Assembly: GCA_017645275.1 (NCBI GenBank) | Contig: JAGCPH010000020.1 | Location: forward strand, 1 to 64,000 | DNA: 64,000 bases | Direction of reading: 5' to 3' | DNA from: Bacteroidales bacterium | GTDB lineage: Bacteria; Bacteroidota; Bacteroidia; Bacteroidales; F082 | In this document: piece by piece, positions 51,265-58,472 of the stretch | Layout of the letters: every line of letters begins with the position of its first letter | How positions within the stretch are numbered: position 1 is the stretch's first letter | The notes under the pieces: model-generated | Database searches by the model: none | What the model saw: the letters and a program-made list of their open reading frames with translations, nothing else | Told to the model about the DNA's origin: nothing | Made by a program: the position numbers and the translations under genes

Positions 51265-51363
51265 GTCGTTTTACCATACAGCGTAGGTAACGAAGACTGT
51301 CAGCGTCGATGTTTTTGACAGTGACGAACAATATAAGACCGAGGTTTTACTTCGGTCTTTTTA
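51265..51363 (+). ncRNA. Candidate small RNA B
   Basis: It starts after the -7 box at 51253-51260. A hairpin CTGTCA/TGACAG lies near 51297-51322. It ends in a strong terminator, AAGACCGA (51335-51342) with TCGGTCTT (51352-51359) and a T run. Its last 17 nt are antisense to the end of the PBECR-like gene. Confidence 0.5.
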
Positions 51364-51814
51364 TTATATCAAATGCTGTCAGTAACCATTTTTTGGTTGT
51401 TCCGTTCGAGCTATTTTCCAATGCAATAATAAATCTAAATGTCTCGCTTTCAAACACTTTTTTCTGATCATCCGATTTTTTAAGATTGAAATTTCCAAAC
51501 TGAACAACAATTGGTATAAAATCTTCAATATTGAATCCAAGACGATTGATTTCCAACTCATGTTTGTCTATTATATGGGCTAATCCAAATCCTTTGTGTT
51601 TGACCGGGTCGGAAATTTCACCCCAAACTATATCAATATCTCCGATATCGTTTCGATGTAAAGCTGCAATGCATTCTCCATTTTTATTCTCACGAAGAAA
51701 TATTATGGCTTCCTTGGGTTTTCCTGCAAATTGTCTGTAAACTGGACCGAATTTTCCAGTCTCAATTAGTGCGTTTTTAGTTTCAATTCTTTTATCATTC
51801 ATATCGTTAAACAT
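51347..51814 (-). CDS. PBECR-like putative endoribonuclease
   Basis: The C-terminal part of this 155-residue protein resembles phage-derived Barnase/EndoU/colicin-E5-like nuclease domains (PBECR). Signatures are IDIVWGEISD, then GFGLAHIIDKHE, IEDFIPIVVQFG, FRFIIAL, and the terminal TTKKWLLTAFD. Such domains usually sit at the end of phage head or toxin polyproteins, but here the protein is stand-alone. A minus-strand TATTTTTG -7 box at 51927-51934 gives a ~105-nt leader. It may be a domesticated or toxin-type RNase. No obvious antitoxin gene is adjacent. Family assignment is tentative. Confidence 0.65.
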   Translation of the reverse strand: MFNDMNDKRIETKNALIETGKFGPVYRQFAGKPKEAIIFLRENKNGECIAALHRNDIGDIDIVWGEISDPVKHKGFGLAHIIDKHELEINRLGFNIEDFIPIVVQFGNFNLKKSDDQKKVFESETFRFIIALENSSNGTTKKWLLTAFDIIKRPK

Positions 51815-51950
51815 TTTAAAATCAATAAATTAATACAATTCCAAAAAGCTACCTGGCGATTACTTTTGGGTTAATAATTGTTTTAAAATGCTCAGTGGGA
51901 GGGAGGATTCAAAAATTCCTGCTGCAAAAATACTATATTTTCCCAATCAG

Positions 51951-51978
51951 TAAACAGTAAACGGTAAACCGTAAACTT
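51951..51978. repeat. GTAAAC tandem string
   Basis: Four consecutive degenerate units of (A/C)(A/G)GTAAAC. The ends are partly self-complementary (GGTAAACC). A similar but shorter string lies at 3105-3119. Confidence 0.55.
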
Positions 51979-52026
51979 TTTTCCAATAAACCAGCTATAT
52001 GATTGAAAAAGTTTGTATCTTTGCAA
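51968..52026 (+). promoter_or_regulatory. Repeated promoter cassette, copy 3 (diverged)
   Basis: CTTTTTTCCAATAAACCAGC, then GATTGAAAAAGTTTG and TATCTTTGCA (-7 box 52016-52023). It is aligned with copies 1 and 2 but lacks the GCTGCGCG core. It precedes a broken VbhA-like ORF. Confidence 0.55.
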
Positions 52027-52046
52027 ATACAATCATTCGTATATAA

Positions 52047-52185
52047 ATGTCTGACAATCATCCATATCTGAACTTCGATGAGTACATCCGGCAAGAACGC
52101 TTCTGAATTCGCACTTGAAAAACATTTAGAGTATTTCGTGGCTAAGGATTGGTGTCAAGCCTACCTGCGCTTGCGCCAATATTGA
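52047..52185 (+). pseudogene. Broken VbhA-like Fic antitoxin fragment
   Basis: The first frame (52047-52106) reads MSDNHPYLNFDEYIRQERF then stops. It resembles the conserved N-terminal start (NPYLxFxEYIRQ) of Bacteroidales antitoxins of the VbhA/Fic type. An overlapping frame continues with an open stretch to 52185 (EKHLEYFVAKDWCQAYLRLRQY), not recognised. It is probably a decayed paralogue of the intact gene at 52827. The spacer 51815-52227 otherwise holds promoters and repeats only. Confidence 0.5.
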
Positions 52186-52227
52186 TTTCTACCGCTACCA
52201 AATTGATTTTAAACTTATAAAAGGAGT

Positions 52228-52593
52228 ATGAGGATAGTAAACTTTCAAGAGAGATGGATTCCTATGGAACATTCGGATGTTCCTCTGACGAAAGAGCAGT
52301 ACACAGCTCTTTGCAATGGCTGTGATCCCGACTGGGAAGCAAGATATGCAACTATTGCTCTTGGCGGTGGGTGGTTTTATACTTATCGTTCGGGTTATCT
52401 TCTTGAAAAATTCAGATATGAGGAAGGAACTGATGATATGTATCATCTTGTGGAATTCTTTTATAAACAAAAGGCATGTGGAACGGTTGGCGGAATTCCT
52501 ATTTTTGTAGAATATGCAATGTATGAGGGCAATTATGAACCTTCATTACGAGATGTTGCTATTCAGTTCATAAAAAAGCTGAAAAATCAATAA
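52228..52593 (+). CDS. Hypothetical protein (121 aa)
   Basis: Not recognised. It is a soluble protein with LTKEQYTALCNGCDPDWEARYATIALGG in its first half and a C-terminal helix. It looks like a small alpha/beta protein often found as single copies in mobile regions. An AGGAG motif lies right before the ATG, too close for a good ribosome-binding site, so Met13 at 52264 is an alternative start. Confidence 0.55.
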   Translation: MRIVNFQERWIPMEHSDVPLTKEQYTALCNGCDPDWEARYATIALGGGWFYTYRSGYLLEKFRYEEGTDDMYHLVEFFYKQKACGTVGGIPIFVEYAMYEGNYEPSLRDVAIQFIKKLKNQ

Positions 52594-52629
52594 TCCCACC
52601 AATCGCATCCTAAATCTTCATCAGGCGAC

Positions 52630-52758
52630 AATCTATGGCGATGTTATCGCCCCCACGTGGTTTACAGCACCGGCCCGCGCCATACTGCGGCGGCAGAGCA
52701 TTGTATGGCGCTTGATCTTTTCGGTTCCTTTTCCATCAAGGGAAAAGTGACAAGAAAA
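52630..52758. repeat. Dispersed GCCCCCACGTGG repeat, copy 3
   Basis: Contains AATCTATGG, TCGCCCCCACGTGGTTTACA, CCGGCCCGCGCCATAC, GCATTGTATGGCGC and the partially degraded hairpin CCTTTTCCATCAAGGGAAAAG. Full-length partner of copy 1. Confidence 0.8.
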
Positions 52759-52826
52759 TTAAAATAAACCTCTGAACTTTCAAATTTTTTTTAGTACCTT
52801 TGCAAAAATTAATCAATGCCTGAGAT

Positions 52827-53159
52827 ATGAAAATGTACGAAAACAATCCACTTTATGAAAAACTTGCATCTTATAAAGATTGTTCAGACCCCAAAAAGAG
52901 AGAAGTCGCTTGGAGTTGGATGACAGCAATCGGCTTGCAGGCTGTCGATCTTTTGACAGTTTCGGATTTTCTGCTTGATCTCGCAATCAAGAATATTGAA
53001 GGGGAGATAAGTATGGATGGCGTGACAAAAGCATTGAATAAGCATTATGCCGAAAAAAAGAAAGATAAAATTAGGAAAGAATATTGCACCTATACAAGAA
53101 TTTATAGAGATAGAAACGGACAATACGAATTTCCATTTAAATATGAAAATGAAGATTAA
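52827..53159 (+). CDS. VbhA-like antitoxin domain protein
   Basis: This 110-residue protein resembles the small antitoxin domain that inhibits Fic adenylyltransferases. The first part reads NNPLYEKLASYKDCSDPKKREVAWSWMTAIGLQAVDLLTVSDFLL, the usual start. The helix NIEGEISMDGV carries the E-G of the inhibitory motif, although a Ser/Thr four residues before the Glu is not seen. A basic tail KKKDKIRKEY follows. No Fic (HPFxxGNG) protein is present in the window, so it is an orphan or acts on a distant toxin. The TACCTTTG box at 52795-52802 is its promoter. Confidence 0.7.
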   Translation: MKMYENNPLYEKLASYKDCSDPKKREVAWSWMTAIGLQAVDLLTVSDFLLDLAIKNIEGEISMDGVTKALNKHYAEKKKDKIRKEYCTYTRIYRDRNGQYEFPFKYENED

Positions 53160-53166
53160 ATAAAAT

Positions 53167-53421
53167 ATGAAACACATCCAATATCCCACTCAAGGCACCT
53201 GCTCGGTGCTCATCGACGTGACAGCCGACGATAACGACATCATCCAACAGGTGTTCTTCCTCGGAGGATGCAACGGCAACACCCAGGGCATCTGCCGCCT
53301 CGTCACAGGACAGAAAATCGATGATGTCATCAGCCGACTCAACGGAATTCGCTGCGGCAACAAAACGACATCATGCCCCGATCAGCTCTGCAGGGCGCTG
53401 GAACAACTCAAGAAAGTTTAA
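53167..53421 (+). CDS. TSCPD-domain protein
   Basis: This 84-residue protein matches the small TSCPD family (TIGR03905 type). Visible are YPTQGTCS near the start, GGCNGNTQGI, and the diagnostic TTSCPDQL near the end. The same motif occurs in the C-terminal part of some ribonucleotide reductases. The role of the stand-alone form is not established. It begins 7 bp after the VbhA-like gene, so the two may be co-transcribed. Confidence 0.85.
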   Translation: MKHIQYPTQGTCSVLIDVTADDNDIIQQVFFLGGCNGNTQGICRLVTGQKIDDVISRLNGIRCGNKTTSCPDQLCRALEQLKKV

Positions 53422-53443
53422 AGTTTGCAGTGTAAAGGGATTG

Positions 53444-54118
53444 TTATTTCAAAGATTTAGCAATTGCATTCAGCACCAGATCCTCCATTATATAATAGGT
53501 ATCGGCATTCGGATGGCAGCCGTCGTTACTCATCGATTTTGGCAAGCCGAGTTGCTCGTCGGCGAGAGCTGAATGGTAGTCGACATAAACTATCGCGTTA
53601 GCTGAGGCATACTCTTTCAGGCTGTTGTTGATATCCACGATGGTCTGTCCGACATTCTGAATCGAGGGTCTCCACGGAAACGCCTTGCATGGCGGTATCG
53701 AACTGATAATCGGGACGATGCCGTTGGCTTTGGCGATGTTGCACATGGTTTTGATGTTTTCGACGACCTGCTCGGGCGACACCCAATATTCGTTGTGTGC
53801 CACATCGTTGGTGCCAGCCATGATGACCACCGCCTTCGGACGAAGCGCCACCACATCGTCGGTAAACCTCACAAGCATCTGAGTCGAGGTCTGACCGCTG
53901 ATGCCTCTTCCACAGAAATGATTGTCAGTGAAGAAGTTTGGATGAAAATAAGCCCAGAACTCGGTTATTGAATTCCCCATAAAAACCACCTCGGGATAAT
54001 CCTTTGCGGCAATAATCTTCTCGTTGTCGGCCTTGTAAACACCAGTGCCGAACCAGTCTTGCGCGAAACCAAAAATCGACATGGTCATCAAAATGATTAT
54101 GATCGCTAATTTTTTCAT
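53444..54118 (-). CDS. SGNH/GDSL-family secreted hydrolase
   Basis: This 224-residue enzyme has a signal peptide (about residues 1-20, ending FGFAQ). The SGNH blocks are present: GNSITEF (Ser50), GISGQT (Gly), MAGTNDVAHN (Asn) and SNDGCHPNADTY (Asp and His). It is probably an esterase, possibly acting on acetylated sugars. A minus-strand TATCTTTG -7 box lies at 54133-54140, divergent from the next gene. Confidence 0.92.
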   Translation of the reverse strand: MKKLAIIIILMTMSIFGFAQDWFGTGVYKADNEKIIAAKDYPEVVFMGNSITEFWAYFHPNFFTDNHFCGRGISGQTSTQMLVRFTDDVVALRPKAVVIMAGTNDVAHNEYWVSPEQVVENIKTMCNIAKANGIVPIISSIPPCKAFPWRPSIQNVGQTIVDINNSLKEYASANAIVYVDYHSALADEQLGLPKSMSNDGCHPNADTYYIMEDLVLNAIAKSLK

Positions 54119-54151
54119 GATTAAAATTTTTGCAAAGATACAAATTTTTCA

Positions 54152-54159
54152 TAATTTTG
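54152..54159 (+). promoter_or_regulatory. -7 promoter element of the YgjP-like gene
   Basis: TAATTTTG followed by CA, only 4 nt before the ATG. This implies a nearly leaderless transcript or a downstream start. Confidence 0.5.
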
Positions 54160-54163
54160 CAAT

Positions 54164-54847
54164 ATGATTAAAACGATTTCTATCAACGGCAAAGAATTTC
54201 CCTGCGAGCTGAAACGCCAACATCGGCGCTCCATCACGGCACGAATCCGTCGCGACGGGGTGGTGGAGGTGAAGGCTCCGCTGCTGTTTCGCGAAAGCGA
54301 CATGCTGGCATTCCTGAACCAACACCGCAGATGGATTTTTAATCATCTCGACAGGCTGCAAAACGCTGATAATCAACAGAAAAAGTATGTCTCAGGAGAG
54401 ATTCATCACTATCTTGGCGAAAAATATACGCTTCAGGTGGTTGAAAGCAACACAAACTCAGTTAAAATTGAAGATAACTCTTTGATTGTCAATTCAAAAT
54501 CTCCAGAAATAGTAGAAAAGCTGTTGAATAATTGGTATAAAAACCAGGCTAAAACCGTTTTCAGCGAACTGATAATCCCGATAATCGAAAGATTCAGAAA
54601 ATACAACGTCGCACCGACAAAAATCGGCATCCGCGACATGAGGTCCCGTTGGGGAAGCTGCTCCCGAAAAGGTCATATAAGCCTCAATCTCCAGCTGATA
54701 AAGCTCCCCAAGAACTGCATCCGCCAGGTGATGATTCATGAGATGTGCCACCTCGTCTACTTCAACCACCAGGAGGGATTTTACGCCCTCATGACTGAGA
54801 TGATGCCCGACTGGAAACTATGGAAGAAACAGCTGAAGTTTTTGTGA
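54164..54847 (+). CDS. YgjP-like zinc metallopeptidase-domain protein
   Basis: This 227-residue protein of the YgjP/DUF45 family has the zinc motif HEMCH (192-196) and a further His (202). The MRSRWGSCSRKGHISLNLQL block upstream is a family signature. It is probably a cytosolic metallopeptidase, though in-cell substrates are unknown. The -7 box is unusually close to the start. Confidence 0.88.
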   Translation: MIKTISINGKEFPCELKRQHRRSITARIRRDGVVEVKAPLLFRESDMLAFLNQHRRWIFNHLDRLQNADNQQKKYVSGEIHHYLGEKYTLQVVESNTNSVKIEDNSLIVNSKSPEIVEKLLNNWYKNQAKTVFSELIIPIIERFRKYNVAPTKIGIRDMRSRWGSCSRKGHISLNLQLIKLPKNCIRQVMIHEMCHLVYFNHQEGFYALMTEMMPDWKLWKKQLKFL

Positions 54848-54854
54848 TCCCCCT

Positions 54855-54975
54855 CGTCATTCCGACCGACCGTAGGGAGTGGAGGAATCACCGCCATCTG
54901 AACAATTCCGAACCATTCAAATGGCGGTGATTTCTCCATTTCGCTACATTTCATTACGCTCCAGTCGAAATGACG
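54855..54975. repeat. Intergenic copy of the 111-122-bp palindromic element
   Basis: Terminal arms CGTCATTCCGACCG and CAGTCGAAATGACG. Inner palindrome ATCACCGCCAT with ATGGCGGTGAT. It lies just after the YgjP-like stop and directly upstream of the thioesterase promoter. Confidence 0.85.
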
Positions 54976-54994
54976 AGTGTATTAGAATTTTTAT

Positions 54995-55002
54995 TATTTT
55001 TG
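54995..55002 (+). promoter_or_regulatory. -7 promoter element of the thioesterase/aldolase unit
   Basis: TATTTTTG followed by CA, 19 nt before the ATG at 55022. Confidence 0.6.
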
Positions 55003-55021
55003 CAAATCAAATATTATAACT

Positions 55022-55396
55022 ATGTTACAAATTGGATTATCACATACTTCGGAGACTGTAGTAAATGACAGCAACACCGCCCGCACTTACGGCTCCGGCG
55101 GCCTCGACGTGTTCGCCACCCCTGCCATGATTGGCCTCATGGAAAACGCAGCAATGACTGCCGTAGAGAACGACCTGCCGGAAGGCTCGTCTACCGTGGG
55201 CGCGCATATAAGCACCTCGCACGTGAAGCCTTCAAAACTCGGCGCCACAGTGAAAGCCACCGCCGTCCTTGAGGAAATAGAGGGACGCAAACTCACATTC
55301 AGAGTGTCGGCCTGCGATGACGACGGCCTCATCGGAGAGGGCACACATGTGAGATATATCGTTGATATTCAGAAATTTATGTCAAAAATCAAATAA
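55022..55396 (+). CDS. Hotdog-fold thioesterase family protein
   Basis: This 124-residue protein resembles FlK-type (fluoroacetyl-CoA thioesterase-like) hotdog proteins. It has a central helix ATPAMIGLMENAAM, the strand GAHISTSHVKPSKLGATVKATAVL, and a terminal GEGTHVRYIVD. The CoA substrate is unknown. Its stop lies 1 bp before the aldolase ATG, so the two are probably translated from one mRNA. Confidence 0.85.
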   Translation: MLQIGLSHTSETVVNDSNTARTYGSGGLDVFATPAMIGLMENAAMTAVENDLPEGSSTVGAHISTSHVKPSKLGATVKATAVLEEIEGRKLTFRVSACDDDGLIGEGTHVRYIVDIQKFMSKIK

Positions 55397-55397
55397 C

Positions 55398-56435
55398 ATG
55401 AAAAGAGGATTCGGAAGCGACAACCATTCGGGCATCAGTCCTGAGGTTTTGAAGGCTATTGCCGATGCCAACGTCGACCACGCTCTGGCTTACGGCGACG
55501 ATGAATACTGCGCCCGTGTGGAGCAGTTGTTCAATCAATATTTTGGCGAACAGGCTGTCGTGTCGTTTGTGTTTAACGGCACCGGCGCCAACACCATGGC
55601 CATCGACGCTATGGTGCGCTCGCATGAGGCTGTGGTCTGTGCCGAGACAGCCCACGTGAACGTCGATGAATGCGGTGCTCCCCAGCGTATCGTGGGATGC
55701 CGCCTGCTCACTGTCGACACTCCCGACGGTAAACTCACTCCTGAGCTGGTGAAGACACGTCTGCATGGCTTCGGATTCGAGCATCATTCACAACCTAAGG
55801 CGATAACGATAACGCAGTCGACCGAACTCGGAACGCTCTATACCATCAACGAAATCAAGGCATTGGCGGAGCTGGCGCATAGCTACAACATGTATCTGCA
55901 TGTCGACGGCGCGCGTCTCGCAAACGCCGCAGTGGCTTTGGGCTGCACCTTCAAAGAGATGACTACCGATGCAGGCGTCGATGTGGTGTCGTTTGGCGGC
56001 ACTAAAAACGGCCTGATGATAGGGGAGTCGGTGGTGTTTCTGAATCCTGAGCTGGCGAAAGACTACAAATACCGCCGCAAACAAGGGTTGCAGCTATGCT
56101 CGAAGATGCGTTTTCTGGCCGTGCAGTTCGAGGCATATTTCAAAGACGACCTCTGGCGCAGAAACGCCGAACATTCCAACCGTATGGCGCAGATGCTGTA
56201 TAACGCAGTCAAAGACATCCCGCAGGTGCAGGTGATGTATCCTGTCCAGGTGAATGGCGTCTTCGTGAAGCTGCCTCGCAACGTGTGGACGGAGCTGCAA
56301 AAACGCTATTTCTTCTATGATTGGGATATAGACAATGATGTCGTCCGCTGGATGTGTTCGTTCGACACCACAGAAGACGACATCAATAATTTCGTAAAGG
56401 CACTGAAATCGCTTAGTACTTCATCATCTCGATGA
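55398..56435 (+). CDS. ltaE: Low-specificity L-threonine aldolase
   Basis: This 345-residue PLP enzyme of the aspartate aminotransferase fold splits threonine or allo-threonine to glycine and acetaldehyde. The substrate region FGSDNHSG lies at the start. [29 protein letters not shown] and the PLP lysine in SFGGTKNG (Lys203) follow. The ATG at 55398 directly follows the thioesterase stop and gives the family's N-terminus. Its 3' end overlaps that of gapA by 23 bp on the opposite strand. Confidence 0.93.
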   Translation: MKRGFGSDNHSGISPEVLKAIADANVDHALAYGDDEYCARVEQLFNQYFGEQAVVSFVFNGTGANTMAIDAMVRSHEAVVCAETAHVNVDECGAPQRIVGCRLLTVDTPDGKLTPELVKTRLHGFGFEHHSQPKAITITQSTELGTLYTINEIKALAELAHSYNMYLHVDGARLANAAVALGCTFKEMTTDAGVDVVSFGGTKNGLMIGESVVFLNPELAKDYKYRRKQGLQLCSKMRFLAVQFEAYFKDDLWRRNAEHSNRMAQMLYNAVKDIPQVQVMYPVQVNGVFVKLPRNVWTELQKRYFFYDWDIDNDVVRWMCSFDTTEDDINNFVKALKSLSTSSSR

Positions 56436-57420
56436 GGTCGACCATACGGTTTGAATAGCCCCACTCGTTGTCGTACCATGACAAGATCTTGACCATCTTA
56501 CCCATCACCATGGTGCTGTCGGCATCAAAGATTGATGAGTGCGGGTTGTGGATGATGTCGCAGCTCACGATAGGGTCTTCGGTATATTCGAGGACGCCTT
56601 TCATCGGGCCTTCGGCTGCCTCTTTCATGGCGGCGTTGATCTGCTCCTTGGTGGCTTCTGTCTTCAGTGTGCACACGAGGTCGACGAGTGAGCCTGTCGG
56701 GGTAGGGACACGCACCGCGATGCCGTCGAGTTTGCCGTTGAGGTCAGGGATGACGATACCCACAGCCTTGGCCGCACCTGTTGTCGTCGGGATCTGTGAC
56801 AAGGCGGCTGAACGTGCGCGGCGAAGGTCGCTGTGCGGACCGTCCAAGATGACCTGGTCGTTGGTGTAGCTGTGTATTGTCGTGATGTAGCCTTGCTCGA
56901 TGCCGAAACGGTCGTTCAAGACCTTGGCGACAGGAGCGAGGCAGTTTGTTGTGCATGATGCATTTGACACGCATTCAACCTCGTCGGTGAGCTCGTTATT
57001 GTTGACACCCACCACGATGGTAGCGTCGATGGCGTCTTTTGAAGGGGCTGAAAGAATCACTTTCTTGGCGCCGTTCTTGAGGTGGTCGCCGTAGCCGCCC
57101 TTGCTGCTCTCTTTCGAGCGGAAGATACCTGTTGATTCCACCACCACATCAGGAGTCTTGCTCCATTTGATGTTGATAGGAGCTCTCTCGGCTGTGACAG
57201 GAACGCGTACTCCGTTGACTATCAAAGCTGTCTCATCGTATTCGACTGTGCCTGGGAACTTGCCCTGTGTTGAGTCATATTTCAGAAGATGTGCCAAAAC
57301 TTTGGTGCTTGTGAGGTCGTTGATGCCCACCACTTCGAGGTTGGGACGCTCGCAGCAGATGCGGAAAACGTTACGGCCGATACGACCGAAACCGTTGATA
57401 CCTACTTTAATCTTTTCCAT
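56413..57420 (-). CDS. gapA: Glyceraldehyde-3-phosphate dehydrogenase
   Basis: This 335-residue glycolytic enzyme is complete. NAD-binding motif [10 protein letters not shown] and Asp35 (GINDLTS) indicate NAD preference. The catalytic Cys156 lies in [13 protein letters not shown], and ending motifs include [11 protein letters not shown]. It is transcribed alone from a minus-strand TATCTTTG -7 box at 57471-57478, with a ~45-nt leader. Confidence 0.97.
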   Translation of the reverse strand: MEKIKVGINGFGRIGRNVFRICCERPNLEVVGINDLTSTKVLAHLLKYDSTQGKFPGTVEYDETALIVNGVRVPVTAERAPINIKWSKTPDVVVESTGIFRSKESSKGGYGDHLKNGAKKVILSAPSKDAIDATIVVGVNNNELTDEVECVSNASCTTNCLAPVAKVLNDRFGIEQGYITTIHSYTNDQVILDGPHSDLRRARSAALSQIPTTTGAAKAVGIVIPDLNGKLDGIAVRVPTPTGSLVDLVCTLKTEATKEQINAAMKEAAEGPMKGVLEYTEDPIVSCDIIHNPHSSIFDADSTMVMGKMVKILSWYDNEWGYSNRMVDLIEMMKY

Positions 57421-57521
57421 GTTATATATCTTTTAATATTTGCAATTCAACAATTTGATGATTCAAACTGCAAAGATAATAATAATTTTTGTTTTTTGAA
57501 CTTTAAAAGCGAAAAAAATAT

Positions 57522-57529
57522 TAATTTTG
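57522..57529 (+). promoter_or_regulatory. -7 promoter element upstream of the small ORF
   Basis: TAATTTTG followed by CA. A transcript from here could cover the short frame at 57557-57802. Confidence 0.5.
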
Positions 57530-57556
57530 CATCATCGGAATTCAAAATCATTATCT

Positions 57557-57802
57557 GTGGAATCTTTGCGAAACATAGAACAAAAAACACATTTATCTTT
57601 TGAACCGTTTTCGGCAAATATTTTGCAAAGAGTTAACGAGGCGAGGGGTATCAAGGAGAAGAACGCCATTTTTGAAAGTGTTTTTCAAAATGATAAAGCA
57701 TTGACACTGAATGAAGTAAATGGTTTTATAACGACGCTATATCAAAATCATCGTGGTACAAATAAGACTTATTGCAAAACAAATATGGTAAAACCGTTTT
57801 AA
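57557..57802 (+). CDS. Small hypothetical protein
   Basis: A short frame after a good promoter reads (V/M)ESLRNIEQKTHLSFEPFSANILQRVNEARG and continues to a lysine-rich end, about 81 residues. GTG at 57557 is the first plausible start, because the frame's TTG at 57527 lies inside the -7 box. It has no family I know. Protein-like composition (acidic and basic helices) supports it weakly. Confidence 0.35.
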   Translation: MESLRNIEQKTHLSFEPFSANILQRVNEARGIKEKNAIFESVFQNDKALTLNEVNGFITTLYQNHRGTNKTYCKTNMVKPF

Positions 57803-57837
57803 TTAGCCGTTCTGACATAAGAACCAATCGATTTATA

Positions 57838-57930
57838 CGAAAAATAAAAGGCTTCCTTTAGAGAAGCCCTTATATTTCTGCGAACAGGAACAAGTTCCCA
57901 CTACGTCGCCGGTGGAATTATATTCCGATG
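57838..57930 (-). ncRNA. Candidate small RNA C
   Basis: A minus-strand TAGTTTTG -7 box lies at 57931-57938. The ~90-nt transcript would contain hairpins GGAAT-ATA-ATTCC and GGAAC-TT-GTTCC. It would end in a terminator, GGGCTTC/GAAGCC at 57850-57868, with a T-rich tail. No open frame of note. Confidence 0.45.
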
Positions 57931-57985
57931 CAAAACTACAAAATATTTTAATAGCTGCAGCCGAAAATGTTTAAAAAATTTTTAC

Positions 57986-57993
57986 TATCTTTG
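57986..57993 (+). promoter_or_regulatory. -7 promoter element of the C-GCAxxG-C-C gene
   Basis: TATCTTTG followed by CA, 39 nt before the ATG at 58033. Confidence 0.6.
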
Positions 57994-58032
57994 CATTTGA
58001 TAATAATTGGGTGACTTTTAAACTTTTTTATA

Positions 58033-58449
58033 ATGAAATCAAGAATATCAGAAGTGGTGGAGAAGAAAAGTCGTGGCTACAACTGCGCTCAGGCACTCAT
58101 TTGCACTTATTGCGACATTGCAGGCATCGACGAAGAGACGGCAAGGAACCTCGGAAGCCCGTTCGGACTGGGCATGGGCAACATGGAAGGCACTTGTGGC
58201 GCGATAACTGGTGCCGGAATGGTGCTCGGATTGGCATCGGACGATCGTGTGAAAGCCATTCGTGGAATGAAACAGATAATGGCAAAGTTTCAGCTCCGCA
58301 ACGGCGCAACACAATGTAAAATGCTTAAAGGTGTTGACTCTGGCATTGTGCTTCGCGACTGTTCCGACTGCGTGGCGGATGCCGCTGAATTTCTTGAAGA
58401 GGAGTTAGTAAATATTGGGAAATTATTATTATTTTTGCAAAAGTTTTAA
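58033..58449 (+). CDS. C-GCAxxG-C-C family redox protein
   Basis: This 138-residue protein has the defining pattern GYNCAQAL, then GTCGAITGAG, with further conserved cysteines TQCKML and CSDCV. The family (TIGR01909) is proposed to be redox-active or metal-binding, but its function is not proven. The C-terminal LLLFLQKF is encoded by the promoter region of the next gene (-7 box 58430-58437), so the true C-terminus may have been extended. Confidence 0.85.
   Translation: MKSRISEVVEKKSRGYNCAQALICTYCDIAGIDEETARNLGSPFGLGMGNMEGTCGAITGAGMVLGLASDDRVKAIRGMKQIMAKFQLRNGATQCKMLKGVDSGIVLRDCSDCVADAAEFLEEELVNIGKLLLFLQKF
58430..58437 (+). promoter_or_regulatory. -7 promoter element of the MmeI-like gene
   Basis: TATTTTTG followed by CA, within the 3' end of the upstream gene and 36 nt before the ATG at 58473. 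Confidence 0.55.
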
Positions 58450-58472
58450 ATGTTTAACAAAAACTAAAAAAT

